Assembly (NCBI RefSeq): GCF_021605415.1
Contig: NZ_WKEQ01000037.1
Span: 1 to 49,128 of the forward strand
Reading direction: 5' to 3'
DNA length: 49,128 nt
Origin: Pseudomonas syringae
GTDB lineage: Bacteria > Pseudomonadota > Gammaproteobacteria > Pseudomonadales > Pseudomonadaceae
Each line of letters starts with the position of its first letter. The stretch's first letter is position 1. Made by a program: the position numbers and the translations under genes. Below, piece after piece: positions 8,146 through 16,336 of the stretch. The notes under the pieces were generated by a model, which made no database searches, was not told where the DNA came from, and was given only the letters and a program-made list of their open reading frames with translations.

Positions 8146-9155
8146 TTCGGCACGTCGTAGCCGTGAATGGCAGTCGCCAGTTGCTCAAGGCCATCGAACA
8201 TCCGCAGGCTGGCCTGCAGGGCCAGAGCGTCGAGGATGATGATGCGATTGTTCTTCACCGCGTCCATGTTTCGGGTCACCGGATCGCTGTGCAGGAAAGC
8301 CAGTTTTTTTTCATAGTCGTCTGCCGGGTAGCGCCGGCGATCCATGCGCGCGATGACCAGAAAGGTCGGGTTGGCCTTGGCCAGGGTTTCCCAGCCAACG
8401 GTCGGCCACTCCTCATCCGACTGCACGACGTTGCGCACGCCAAGGGTGTCGAGCATGAACTGAGGAATGCCTTGGTGGCCGGCGACAAACGGGTCGATGT
8501 TCATCTCGGCGCTGGAGAACCAGACCAATGCGCTGGCGTCTTTCAAGTTTTGTTTTTTCACCGATGCGATGGACATGGCCAGGCTCGCCTTCAGTTCAGC
8601 GTTCAGTTGTTGGCCGCGCTTCTGCACATCAAAAATGTCGGCGAGTTGGCTGACGCTTTTGTACAGGCTGTCGACGCTGAATGGCTTCAGACGAGTGCCG
8701 TCGGCGCCGACCAGATTGTCCTTGGCTTCGCAGTCGGACGGCAGGACGTAGGTGGGGATTTTCAGTTCGTGGAACTGCTCGCGAGTACCGACCACGCCTT
8801 GCGGGCCGACTTGCCATTCGAACTCCACGGTGACCAGTTCCGGGCGCTTGCCGATCACGGCTTCAAAGCTTGGATCGTTGTCGGCCAGTCGCTCGATCTT
8901 GTCGTTCTGCGCCTTGTATTGGGGCAAGACATCGTTGAACCACAGGGAAGTGCCGGCGACTTTTTCGCCAAGGCCCAAGGCGTAAAGTATTTCGGTGCCG
9001 GTCTGGCCAATGGTCACGGCGCGGGTGGGGGCATGCTGGAAGGTCAGGTGGTTGCCGCAGTTGTCGATTGTCAGGGGAAAGTGGGTAGGGCTCGCCTGCG
9101 CCAACGCGCAAAAACCGAGGCCGGTGACAAGGGTGGCAACACGGGACAGCAGCAT
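8142..9155 (-). CDS. BtuF-type periplasmic substrate-binding protein
   Basis: A 337-residue class III binding protein with signal peptide (MLLSRVATLVTGLGFCALAQA). The helical-backbone fold is recognisable (DNCGNHLTFQHAPTRAVTIGQTGTEILYALGL, then KRPELVTVEFEW, VRNVVQSDEEWPTVGWE and IIILDALALQ). I chose ATG 9155 because it starts a clean signal peptide and has GGAG eight bases upstream; the open frame continues to 9290. It is the first gene downstream of the cobalamin riboswitch, so expression should fall when adenosylcobalamin is plentiful. The ligand could be cobalamin, cobinamide or a cobalt-related compound; sequence alone does not decide. Confidence 0.88.
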   Translation of the reverse strand: MLLSRVATLVTGLGFCALAQASPTHFPLTIDNCGNHLTFQHAPTRAVTIGQTGTEILYALGLGEKVAGTSLWFNDVLPQYKAQNDKIERLADNDPSFEAVIGKRPELVTVEFEWQVGPQGVVGTREQFHELKIPTYVLPSDCEAKDNLVGADGTRLKPFSVDSLYKSVSQLADIFDVQKRGQQLNAELKASLAMSIASVKKQNLKDASALVWFSSAEMNIDPFVAGHQGIPQFMLDTLGVRNVVQSDEEWPTVGWETLAKANPTFLVIARMDRRRYPADDYEKKLAFLHSDPVTRNMDAVKNNRIIILDALALQASLRMFDGLEQLATAIHGYDVPK

Positions 9156-9314
9156 GACGCAAACTCCATTTGAACCGTACGAGAGGCGGGGGCACGGAAC
9201 TGGAAACACATCATCAAACGCTGCCGGGCAGGCAGTGCGAGGCCGGGTGACTATCAAATAGTACGCGGCAAGGATGTCCTTCCCGGACACCCCGCCGGTT
9301 AGTGATGTTGCTTT

Positions 9315-9485
9315 GGCCGGCAGGTCTCCTGACTGATGCGTCGTCGCCGCGCTCCGGCCTTCCCGGAATCATCCAGTGGCGCTGAGGGAGCAAGGCTCGG
9401 CATCTACAGTTGCGGGGGCAGTTCCGGTTAATGCCGTGGCGGCATCTCGAATTCCCTTTTAGTCCCGTTAAGGAACCGGCGGACG
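9315..9485 (-). promoter_or_regulatory. Cobalamin (AdoCbl) riboswitch
   Basis: On the minus strand the order of conserved elements is complete: GCCGGTTCC start (about 9480), the GGAACTGCCCCCGCAACTGTA-like core split over 9405-9428, the GCCACTG box (9374-9380), GGGAAGGC, and the B12-box end GACGCATCAGTCAGGAGACC with closing GCCGGC (9316-9345). A -10-like TAATAT lies just upstream around 9490-9498. It precedes the binding-protein gene by about 160 bp and is expected to repress the transporter-plus-porin operon when adenosylcobalamin is bound. Confidence 0.95.
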
Positions 9486-9673
9486 GCATGTTATATTATC
9501 CGCTCGCATTTGGGGAGGCTGAATTGCGCGGATGCACAGGATAGACTGGCCCCCGCAACCCAACTGGCCTAGCCTTCGTGCTCGCGCCCTAAGGCCTGCG
9601 GCTAATCGCAGGTGATCTTCAATGTGATCAAGTGAGGCAAAGGTTGGTAGAGCGACGTCAGTTCAGTGGTGCA

Positions 9674-10657
9674 ATGAAAGGCAAAAACCTTCGTTATCTG
9701 AAAGATCCAGAAGGTCAGGCGCCGCTGAAAGCGCGGGCAGGTTTTTTGTTGCTGGAGCATTTTTCATTGCCGGCCTTCACCCAGGCGCTCGACACCATCG
9801 TCACGGCGAACCTGTTGCGGCCCGAATTATTCACCACGCGAACCTTCGGTCTGGCCGACGGCGAAGTGGTCAGCGACTTGGGGCTGGTGATTCGCCCTGA
9901 TGCCCGTTTGAGCCACGCCGCAATTGAGGCGCTGGACTTGCTGGTGGTTTGCGGTGGCTATCGCACGGCGCTGACGGCGGACGACGCTTTGATTGATCTT
10001 CTCCAAGACGCGGCAGAGCAGGGCGTAACGCTGGCGGGGATCTGGAATGGTGCGTGGTTTCTCGGGCGCGCCGGTTTGCTCGATGGGTATCGTTGTGCCG
10101 TGCACCCTGAACACCGTCCGGCCTTGGCGGAAATCGCGAGGCTCGCGCAGGTCACCAGTGAAGCGTATGTGGTCGATCGCAACCGTCTGACCGCATCCAG
10201 CCCGACAGGCTCGTTCTATATGGCGCTGGAGTGGATCAAGGCGCTGTACGACAAAGGTTTGACCGACGGGATTGAAGACATTCTCGCATTCGAGGCATCG
10301 CGGTATCGGCGCATCAAACCGTCTCTGAGCCAATCGGTGAGCGGGCCGTTGCGCGAAGTAGTGAATTTGATGGACGCCAACCTGGAAGAGCCGCTGGAGC
10401 TGGAAACGCTGTGTGAATATGCCGGGCGTTCACGGCGGCAGATCGAGCGTTTGTTCAAGGATCAGCTCGGCACCACACCGCAGCGTTATTACATGGATTT
10501 GCGCATCACCGAAGCGCGGCGACTGCTTCAGCACACGACGCTGTCAATTGTTGAAGTGTCGGTGGCTTGCGGCTTCGTGTCACCGAGCCATTTCAGCAAA
10601 TGCTACACCGCCTATTTCGGCTATCGCCCGTCCAGAGAAACCCGGTTGGTCAAATGA
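9674..10657 (+). CDS. GlxA/GbdR-type transcriptional regulator (DJ-1/PfpI-like plus AraC HTH)
   Basis: A 327-residue regulator with an N-terminal class I glutamine-amidotransferase-like sensing domain (residues about 15-190) and a C-terminal AraC/XylS double HTH (ANLEEPLELETLCEYAGRSRRQIERLFKDQ, then VSVACGFVSPSHFSKCYTAYFGYRPSRETR). In Pseudomonas this architecture includes GbdR, CdhR, SouR and ArgR, which respond to betaine, carnitine, sarcosine or arginine. I use ATG 9674; an in-frame GTG at 9632 is possible and neither has a strong ribosome site. It diverges from the riboswitch operon and might instead control the betaine-like divergon at 1.7-4.9 kb, but nothing in the sequence links them directly. 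Confidence 0.85.
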   Translation: MKGKNLRYLKDPEGQAPLKARAGFLLLEHFSLPAFTQALDTIVTANLLRPELFTTRTFGLADGEVVSDLGLVIRPDARLSHAAIEALDLLVVCGGYRTALTADDALIDLLQDAAEQGVTLAGIWNGAWFLGRAGLLDGYRCAVHPEHRPALAEIARLAQVTSEAYVVDRNRLTASSPTGSFYMALEWIKALYDKGLTDGIEDILAFEASRYRRIKPSLSQSVSGPLREVVNLMDANLEEPLELETLCEYAGRSRRQIERLFKDQLGTTPQRYYMDLRITEARRLLQHTTLSIVEVSVACGFVSPSHFSKCYTAYFGYRPSRETRLVK

Positions 10658-10687
10658 TTCGATGAGCCAACATTTTTATCGGCTGAC

Positions 10688-10721
10688 CTGCCGCCATCGC
10701 TGGCAAGCCAGGCTCCTACAG
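10688..10721. repeat. REP-like half element
   Basis: The stretch contains CGCTGGCAAGCCAGGCTCCTACA, split here as CGCTGGCAAGCCA at 10697-10709 and GGCTCCTACA at 10711-10720. It is the common Pseudomonas REP half-site also seen near 12540 and 26775. Confidence 0.6.
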
Positions 10722-11039
10722 ATTTCACAGCTCGTCACAATCACTCGGGCCGGGCTCGCCCGCAAAACAACGCGCAAAAATAGATGGATATCGACGCAGC
10801 TGCCGTCTGCGTTTCCAGGCGAGTTTCCGGAGTCATTCGTTCTGATGCATATCATCGGAAAAATAAGTGGCTGTTTTACAAGATTTTTATGCTCATCAGG
10901 GGTTCACAGACGGGCATAAAGTTGTTAAATTGCCGCGCATTCTTACAGAGAGCCTCAAACGGCTCGCAGCGAAGGGAATCCCTTTCCCGATCTCGCTGAT
11001 GCAGGAATCCGGGTGCCAGGCACTCATCGCAACAGATAC
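10722..11039. other. Intergenic stretch upstream of tRNA-Gln, no gene seen
   Basis: About 318 bp between the regulator and the tRNA. I see no plausible ribosome site plus coding pattern here. The AT-rich part around 10855-10945 is the likely place for the tRNA promoter, but I cannot place -35 and -10 boxes with confidence. Confidence 0.4.
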
Positions 11040-11114
11040 AGGGGCGTCGCCAAGCGGTAAGGCAGCAGGTTTTGATCCTGCCATGCGTTGGTTCGAATCC
11101 AGCCGCCCCTGCCA
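11040..11114 (+). tRNA. tRNA-Gln (anticodon TTG)
   Basis: A 75-nt cloverleaf with encoded CCA. The 7-bp acceptor stem AGGGGCG pairs with CGCCCCT. The anticodon stem GCAGG/CCTGC encloses loop TTTTGAT, giving anticodon TTG at 11072-11074. The T-arm contains GGTTCGAATCC. It is a single tRNA gene, followed about 75 bp later by a strong terminator. Confidence 0.97.
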
Positions 11115-11187
11115 TTTTCCTGATGTAAATCCCGTTTTGATTCGCCCAGCCATCAAGGCTCAGCGCCCACTTGATTTCATCAAATAC

Positions 11188-11224
11188 AAAAAAGGCCCCG
11201 ATCCATGGATCGGGGCCTTTTTTT
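11188..11224. terminator. Strong bidirectional rho-independent terminator
   Basis: A perfect 24-bp palindrome (GGCCCCGATCCA / TGGATCGGGGCC, 11194-11217) is flanked by an A-run on the left and a T-run on the right. It can end transcription of tRNA-Gln on the plus strand and of the luciferase-like gene (stop at 11241) on the minus strand. Confidence 0.93.
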
Positions 11225-11240
11225 GCGTGTTATTCAGCGT

Positions 11241-12284
11241 TTAGCGAAACGCTGGCACGACGTGCTTGATGAACAACTCAAGGGATTTCTTCTTCTCCGC
11301 GTGCGGCAGGCTGTTGTCGCACCAGAAACTGAATTCATCGACGCCCAGTTCCTCGTAGTACTTGATGCGCGGGATGATTTCTTCCGGGGTGCCGATCATG
11401 GCGGTTTTGTGCAGGCTCTCCAGTTCGAATTCCGGGCGGGCGGCGAATTTTTCTTCCGGGCTCGGGTCGAGGAAGCCGTTGACCGGCGTGGTCTTGTTGC
11501 CGAACCAGGCATCGAAGGTGCGGTAGAAACGCGAGATTGCCTTGGCGCCGACTTTCCAGCCGTCCGGATCGTCCTGGGTGTGGACGTGGGTGTGGCGCAG
11601 CACCATCAGTTGCGGGCGCGGTACGTCCGGGTTGTTGTCCAGGGCAGTCTGGAACTTGTTCTTCAGGTCGAGGACTTCTTCATCGCCCTTCATCAGCGGC
11701 GTGACCATCACGTTGCAGCCGTTGGCCACCGCGAAGTTGTGCGAATCCGGGTCGCGAGCGGCGATCCACATCGGCGGGTTCGGCTTCTGCACAGGCTTCG
11801 GCACGCTGGTGGAGGTGGGGAATTTCCAGATGTCGCCGTCGTGGGCGTAGTCGCCGTTCCACAAGGCGCGTACCACCGGCACCATTTCTCGCAACGCCTG
11901 GCCGCCACTCGAAGCGGGCATGCCGCCGGCCATGCGGTCGAATTCAACCTGATAGGCGCCACGCGCCAGACCTACTTCCATGCGGCCGTTGCTGATCACG
12001 TCGAGCAACGCGCATTCACCGGCCACCCGCAGCGGGTGCCAGAACGGCGCGATGATGGTGCCGGCGCCGAGGTGGATGGTGGTGGTTTTCGCGGCCAGGT
12101 ACGCCAGCAGTGGCATCGGGCTCGGCGAGATGGTGTATTCCATGGCGTGGTGTTCGCCGATCCACACGGTGCTGAAACCACCGGCTTCGGCCATCAGCGT
12201 CAGTTCGGTCAGGTCTTCGAACAGTTGGCGGTGGCTGACGCTTTCGTCCCAGCGTTCCATGTGTACGAACAGGGAAAATTTCAT
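11241..12284 (-). CDS. LLM-class (luciferase-like) flavin-dependent monooxygenase
   Basis: A 347-residue bacterial-luciferase-family TIM-barrel enzyme (MKFSLFVHMERW start, GGFSTVWIGEHHAMEY, LGAGTIIAPFWHPLRVAGECALLDVISNGRMEVGLARG split across residues 70-110, GTPEEIIPRIKYYEELGVDEF near the end). Such enzymes use reduced FMN from a partner reductase to oxygenate small, often heterocyclic substrates. ATG 12284 has AGGT upstream; the frame stays open to 12461 without a better start. A flavin reductase gene lies 306 bp upstream on the same strand and an NCS1 permease diverges beyond it. All three carry a related TGGTATACC-type motif, so they probably form one catabolic unit for a nucleobase-like or other N-heterocyclic compound. 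It does not look like uracil oxygenase RutA. Confidence 0.85.
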   Translation of the reverse strand: MKFSLFVHMERWDESVSHRQLFEDLTELTLMAEAGGFSTVWIGEHHAMEYTISPSPMPLLAYLAAKTTTIHLGAGTIIAPFWHPLRVAGECALLDVISNGRMEVGLARGAYQVEFDRMAGGMPASSGGQALREMVPVVRALWNGDYAHDGDIWKFPTSTSVPKPVQKPNPPMWIAARDPDSHNFAVANGCNVMVTPLMKGDEEVLDLKNKFQTALDNNPDVPRPQLMVLRHTHVHTQDDPDGWKVGAKAISRFYRTFDAWFGNKTTPVNGFLDPSPEEKFAARPEFELESLHKTAMIGTPEEIIPRIKYYEELGVDEFSFWCDNSLPHAEKKKSLELFIKHVVPAFR

Positions 12285-12385
12285 GACGCTACCTCGGATC
12301 TTTTGTTGATGGCCGGTCGCTTGCGGGCCTGAGTTCTCAGCACTGGAGCATGCCCTGATGGACGCCTCATCGGCTGCTTGATATC

Positions 12386-12402
12386 TGGTATACCATAATA
12401 CG
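12386..12402. promoter_or_regulatory. TGGTATACC-type operator upstream of the luciferase-like gene
   Basis: TGGTATACCATAATACG contains the 10-bp palindrome TGGTATACCA and the dyad GTAT-N6-ATAC. It lies about 100 bp upstream of the ATG at 12284. Closely related copies occur at 13121 and 13294. The form resembles GntR-family operators; this is inference. Confidence 0.6.
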
Positions 12403-12472
12403 AAATATCCGCAAAATAATTTACTACAGGGTGCTCGGCTGATACCGGATTCTGCATCCACCGCAGATCCGC

Positions 12473-12562
12473 TGTGGGAGCGAGCCTGCTTGCGAAGGCG
12501 TCAGGTCAGGCAACAGTAATGTTGAATGTGCCGGCCTCATCGCCAGCAGGCTGGCTCCTACA
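12473..12562. repeat. Pair of inverted REP elements
   Basis: TGTGGGAGCGAGCCTGCTTG at the left end and its diverged inverse (CGCCAGCAGGCTGGCTCCTA, then CA) at the right end enclose about 50 bp. This is a typical Pseudomonas REP doublet between two co-directional genes and could stabilise or end the flavin reductase transcript. Confidence 0.75.
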
Positions 12563-12590
12563 TGGCGAACTGTGGTGATTTTGAATTGGA

Positions 12591-13076
12591 TCACGCCGGA
12601 ACGGGCAGGGCGCCCATTTTGCCGTGGCAGTACACCAATGGCGCGGTGTGCTGCTGCGGGACGATCAGGTTTTTCACCGCACCGACCATGATCGCGTGGT
12701 CGCCACCTTCGTATTCGCGCCACAGCTCGCACTCGATCACCGCCGTGGCGTTCGCCAGGATCGGATTGCCCAGTTCGCTCAATGTCCATTCGATGCCTTG
12801 CGCCTTGTCCTTGCCTTTGCGCGCGAAAGCATAGGCTTCGCTTTGCTGGCTGCCGGACAGAACATGAATGGCGAAGCGCTTGTTTTTGATCAGCACAGGG
12901 TAGGAATCGGAACTGTAGTTAGGGCAGAACAGCACCAGTGCCGGATCCATCGACAGCGAGCTAAATGCGCTGGCGGTCAGGCCTACGATCTGGCCGTCAT
13001 CATCCAGCGTGGTGATGACGGTTACGCCAGAGGGGAACGAGCCCATGACTTGTTTGTAGATGGCGGCATCGATCAT
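12591..13076 (-). CDS. Flavin reductase (HpaC/RutF-type, small component of a two-component monooxygenase)
   Basis: A 161-residue protein of the flavin reductase-like domain family. Visible hallmarks are FPSGVTVITT, GLTASAFSSLSMDPALVLFC, FAIHVLSGSQQ and a C-terminal part with ECELWREYEGGDHAIMVG. It would supply FMNH2 to the luciferase-like monooxygenase encoded just downstream. ATG 13076 has GAGGA seven bases upstream. The intergenic REP doublet separates it from the monooxygenase gene, and both have their own upstream TGGTATACC motif, so they may be separate transcripts under one regulator. Confidence 0.88.
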   Translation of the reverse strand: MIDAAIYKQVMGSFPSGVTVITTLDDDGQIVGLTASAFSSLSMDPALVLFCPNYSSDSYPVLIKNKRFAIHVLSGSQQSEAYAFARKGKDKAQGIEWTLSELGNPILANATAVIECELWREYEGGDHAIMVGAVKNLIVPQQHTAPLVYCHGKMGALPVPA

Positions 13077-13120
13077 TGGGCAGTCCTCAGGTGATGGTTT
13101 TTATGTGTTTGTAGGTCTGA

Positions 13121-13139
13121 TGGTATACCGTAATACATG
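13121..13139. promoter_or_regulatory. TGGTATACC-type operator upstream of the flavin reductase
   Basis: TGGTATACCGTAATACATG is centred about 50 bp upstream of the ATG at 13076. It matches the copy at 12386 at 14 of the first 15 bases, and carries the same GTAT-N6-ATAC dyad. Confidence 0.6.
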
Positions 13140-13293
13140 CATTGCAAGATGTTTTTAGGTGAACCGATAAACGTGCAGCTTTCGTCGGAAACTCAATGAT
13201 TACGGGTGTTTCGACTAGCCATCGACGCAATGGATCAGCGAGGATTGCGCATCAGATAGCGTCGCAAGTAGCGGATCAGTCTTGTGAAATGCT

Positions 13294-13313
13294 TGGAATA
13301 CCATAATATGGTC
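13294..13313. promoter_or_regulatory. TGGTATACC-type operator upstream of the NCS1 permease
   Basis: TGGAATACCATAATATGGTC lies about 75 bp before the permease ATG. It differs from the 12386 copy by one base in the first 14, but its second half forms CCATAATATGG rather than the ATAC arm. Confidence 0.5.
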
Positions 13314-13387
13314 TGCATCTGAGGGGCGGCCATAGAGTCCCCCCGGTTTGGCTTCATACAAAGATAAGAACAGACAAACTCGAGTTC

Positions 13388-14800
13388 ATGCATATGTCCC
13401 AGATGTCCCGGCAAGATCCGTTGATCGAGAATCACACGGTCGATTACGTCCCACTCGCGGAACGCCACGGGAAGGCCCGCGACCTATTCACGCTTTGGTT
13501 CAGCACCAACATCGCGCCACTGCCCATCGTCACCGGCGCCATGGTGGTTCAAGTGTTCCATCTCGACTTGTGGTGGGGCCTGCTGGCGATAGCCCTCGGC
13601 CATATGATTGGCGGTCTGGTGATCGCACTTGCTTCAGCGCAAGGCCCGCGCATGGGCATTCCGCAGATGGTGCAGAGTCGCGGTCAGTTCGGTCGTTATG
13701 GCGCGCTGCTGATCGTGTTTTTCGCGGCGATCATTTACATCGGTTTCTTCATTTCCAACATTGTGCTTGCCGGTAAATCCATTGTCGGCATCGCACCGTC
13801 GGTGCCTGCGCCGCTGAGCATTCTGATCGGCGCGTTGAGCGCCACGGCGATCGGCGTGATCGGCTACAACTTCATCCATACGCTGAACCGCATAGGCACC
13901 TGGGTGATGGGCGGGGCGCTGCTGGCCGGTTTCATCTACATCTTCGCTCACGACCTGCCGGTGGATTTCTTCACCCGTGGCAGCTTCAACCTCTCAGGTT
14001 GGCTGGCGACGGTGTCGCTGGGGATCATCTGGCAGATCAGCTTCTCGCCCTATGTGTCCGACTACTCGCGGTATCTGCCAGCGGACATCGGCATCAGCAA
14101 GCCATTTATCGCCACGTATCTGGGCGCCACGCTGGGCACGATTCTGTCGTTCGCTTTCGGCGCGGTAGCCGTGCTGGCGACGCCGGAAGGCACCGAGGCG
14201 ATGGCCGCCGTCAAGCAGTCCACTGGCTGGCTCGGGCCGATCCTGATGGTGCTGTTTTTGCTCAACATCATCAGCCACAACGCGCTTAATCTGTACGGCG
14301 CGGTGTTGTCGATCATTACCTCGATCCAGACATTCGCCGCCCAATGGACGCCGAGTATCAAGGTGCGAGTGGTGCTGTCGACGGTGGTGCTGACCGGCTG
14401 CTGCCTCGTGGCGCTGAGTGCTTCGGCTGACTTCATTTCCGAGTTCATCGGCCTGATTCTGGCCTTGCTGCTGGTGCTGGTGCCGTGGGCGTCGATCAAC
14501 CTGATCGACTTCTACCTGATCAAGCGCGGCGAGTACGACATCGCGTCGATCTTCCGCGCCGACGGCGGCATCTACGGCCGCTTCAATCTGCACGCGATCA
14601 TCGCCTACTTCATCGGCATCATCGTCCAACTGCCGTTCGCCAACACGTCGCTGTATGTCGGCCCGTACGCGAATCTGGTGGACGGTGCGGATCTGTCGTG
14701 GCTGGTCGGCCTGATCGTCACGTGCCCGCTGTATTACTGCCTGGCGACACGGGGTAAAACCCAAAAGAGCAGGGCGGCGCGACTGGGTTACACCGACTGA
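13388..14800 (+). CDS. NCS1-family permease (purine-cytosine permease/allantoin type)
   Basis: A 470-residue inner-membrane transporter with about twelve hydrophobic segments. NCS1 landmarks are visible: LFTLWFSTNIAPLPIVTGAM, IALGHMIGG, GPRMGIPQMVQSRGQFGRYGA split near residues 85-100, FSPYVSDYSRYLP, and LNIISHNALNLYGA. NCS1 carriers import nucleobases, hydantoins, allantoin or related heterocycles with Na+ or H+. Two ATG codons (13388, 13394) are near each other; the first is used, and a CGAG sits upstream. It diverges from the flavin reductase and monooxygenase genes with shared operator-like motifs, so its substrate is probably what they oxidise. Confidence 0.88.
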   Translation: MHMSQMSRQDPLIENHTVDYVPLAERHGKARDLFTLWFSTNIAPLPIVTGAMVVQVFHLDLWWGLLAIALGHMIGGLVIALASAQGPRMGIPQMVQSRGQFGRYGALLIVFFAAIIYIGFFISNIVLAGKSIVGIAPSVPAPLSILIGALSATAIGVIGYNFIHTLNRIGTWVMGGALLAGFIYIFAHDLPVDFFTRGSFNLSGWLATVSLGIIWQISFSPYVSDYSRYLPADIGISKPFIATYLGATLGTILSFAFGAVAVLATPEGTEAMAAVKQSTGWLGPILMVLFLLNIISHNALNLYGAVLSIITSIQTFAAQWTPSIKVRVVLSTVVLTGCCLVALSASADFISEFIGLILALLLVLVPWASINLIDFYLIKRGEYDIASIFRADGGIYGRFNLHAIIAYFIGIIVQLPFANTSLYVGPYANLVDGADLSWLVGLIVTCPLYYCLATRGKTQKSRAARLGYTD

Positions 14801-14822
14801 TCGATTCGCGAGGTAAAAGATG

Positions 14823-14848
14823 CCCGGCACATTGCCGGGTATTTTTTT
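14823..14848 (+). terminator. Rho-independent terminator after the NCS1 permease
   Basis: Stem CCCGGCA / TGCCGGG (14823-14829 and 14833-14839) with a 3-nt loop, then TATTTTTTT. It lies 23 bp past the stop codon. Confidence 0.9.
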
Positions 14849-15065
14849 GCGCATCATCCGGGTCACGCACATTGGCCATTTCGATCCCCTTTTGGCCAAC
14901 GGGCCTACTGTGATCGACCGTTGAGGTCGGCAAGAATCTAGTCATCGCTCATGAGGCAAAACCACAACTAGACTCACCACCTGCTTGCCCTTGGCTCTTT
15001 TCGAGCCGCTGCCGTGTACAGAGCATAAAAACCATCGAACTCACGCCGCATCCGGGGACACAACC

Positions 15066-16166
15066 ATGGTCACGATCAAACGCATTCTGGGCGCCACTGT
15101 GTGTGGGCTGACGCTGATCGCCAGCGCCGTCCAGGCCGAACAACGCGAACTGCGGGTGTACAACTGGGCCGATTACATCTTGCCCGCCGTACCCAAGGAC
15201 TTCGCCGCGCAAACCGGCATCAAAGTGACCTGGGACACCTTCGACACCAACGAATCCCTGGAAGCCAAATTGCTCACCGGCAACTCTGGCTACGACCTGG
15301 TAGTGCCGTCGAACCAGTTTCTCGACACCCAGATCAAGGCCGGCGTGTTCCAGAAACTCGATAAATCGAAATTGCCGAACTGGAAACACCAGGATCCGGA
15401 ACTGCTCAAGTTGCTTGACGCCAACGACCCCGGCAACCAGTACGGCGTGCCCTACATGTACGGCACGGTGTTGATCGGCTTCAACCCGGCCAAGGTCAAG
15501 GCGGCGCTGGGTGAGAATGCGCCGGTGGACAGCTGGGATCTGGTGTTCAAGCCCGAGAACATGGAAAAGCTCAAATCCTGTGGCGTGGCGATGCTCGATT
15601 CGCCGTCGGAAATCCTGCCGCTGGCCCTGCATTACCTGGGCCTGGACCCGAACAGCCAAAACCCGGCCGACTACGAAAAAGCCAAAGCGTTGATGCAGAA
15701 GATTCGTCCGTACGTGACCTACTTCAACTCGGCCAAATACATGACCGACATCGCTAACGGCGACATCTGCGTGGCCATCGGTTACTCGGGCAGCTTCTAT
15801 CAGTTCGGCAACCGCGCGAAAGAGGCGGGCAACGGCGTGGTCGTCGACTGGCGCTTGCCGAAGGAAGGCGCACCGATCTGGTTCGACACCTTCGCCATTC
15901 CGAAGAGTGCGAAGAACGTCGAAGAAGCCCACGAATTCCTCAACACCTTGCTTGATCCGAAAGTCATCGCGCCGATCAGCGATTTCCTCGGTTATCCGAA
16001 TGCGAACAAGGATTCGATGTCGCTCATCAACAAGGACATCACCGGCAACCCGAACCTGACGCCGACCAGCGAAGCCCTGAAAACCCTTTACGTCGTACAG
16101 CCGCTCCCGCAGAAACTGGAGCGCGTACGTACACGCGTCTGGACCAGCATCAAATCCGACAAATAA
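15066..16166 (+). CDS. Polyamine-type ABC transporter binding protein (PotF/SpuD-like, orphan)
   Basis: A 366-residue periplasmic binding protein with signal peptide (MVTIKRILGATVCGLTLIASAVQA). The PotF family pattern is clear (LRVYNWADYILP, FAAQTGIKVTWDTFDTNESL, NSGYDLVVPSNQFL, YGTVLIGFNPAKV, GYSGSFYQFG, PIWFDTFAIPKSAKN). ATG 15066 is preceded by GGGGA and gives a proper signal peptide; the open frame begins at 14985. No permease or ATPase gene is near, so it must use a transporter encoded elsewhere. The ligand is probably a polyamine or related amine, but binding residues vary in this family and I cannot assign one. Confidence 0.88.
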   Translation: MVTIKRILGATVCGLTLIASAVQAEQRELRVYNWADYILPAVPKDFAAQTGIKVTWDTFDTNESLEAKLLTGNSGYDLVVPSNQFLDTQIKAGVFQKLDKSKLPNWKHQDPELLKLLDANDPGNQYGVPYMYGTVLIGFNPAKVKAALGENAPVDSWDLVFKPENMEKLKSCGVAMLDSPSEILPLALHYLGLDPNSQNPADYEKAKALMQKIRPYVTYFNSAKYMTDIANGDICVAIGYSGSFYQFGNRAKEAGNGVVVDWRLPKEGAPIWFDTFAIPKSAKNVEEAHEFLNTLLDPKVIAPISDFLGYPNANKDSMSLINKDITGNPNLTPTSEALKTLYVVQPLPQKLERVRTRVWTSIKSDK

Positions 16167-16178
16167 AACCCAACCCGT

Positions 16179-16306
16179 GTAGGCGTTGCCGCAGGCTGCG
16201 ATCTTTTGACGTTTGATCGTTCCCATGCTCCGCGTGGGAATGCCGTCCGGGACGCTCCGCGTTCCTGACAATAGTCAAAAGATCGCAGCGTTCCGCAGCG
16301 CCTACA
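16179..16306. repeat. Nested Pseudomonas repeat (one family inside an inverted pair of another)
   Basis: The outer inverted pair is TGTAGGCG...GCTGCGATCTTTTGAC (16179-16210) against GTCAAAAGATCGCAGC...CGCCTACA (16274-16306). Between them (16213-16264) sits a different repeat containing CGTTCCCATGCTCCGCGTGG and GGGACGCTCCGCGTTC, a repeat type common in Pseudomonas intergenic DNA. The element fills the gap between the convergent polyamine-binding-protein and YghU-type genes. Confidence 0.75.
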
Positions 16307-16336
16307 GGGACGGGCGATTCCCGTGCGGGCAGGGTA

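Noticed and set aside
11241..14800. Rut pyrimidine-degradation operon
   Set aside because: The monooxygenase lacks the RutA sequence pattern, and RutB-E homologs are absent.
14949..16271. Minus-strand open frame of 440 codons opposite the polyamine-type binding protein
   Set aside because: Shadow of a well-recognised binding-protein gene; no domain and His/Arg/Val-rich composition typical of antisense frames.
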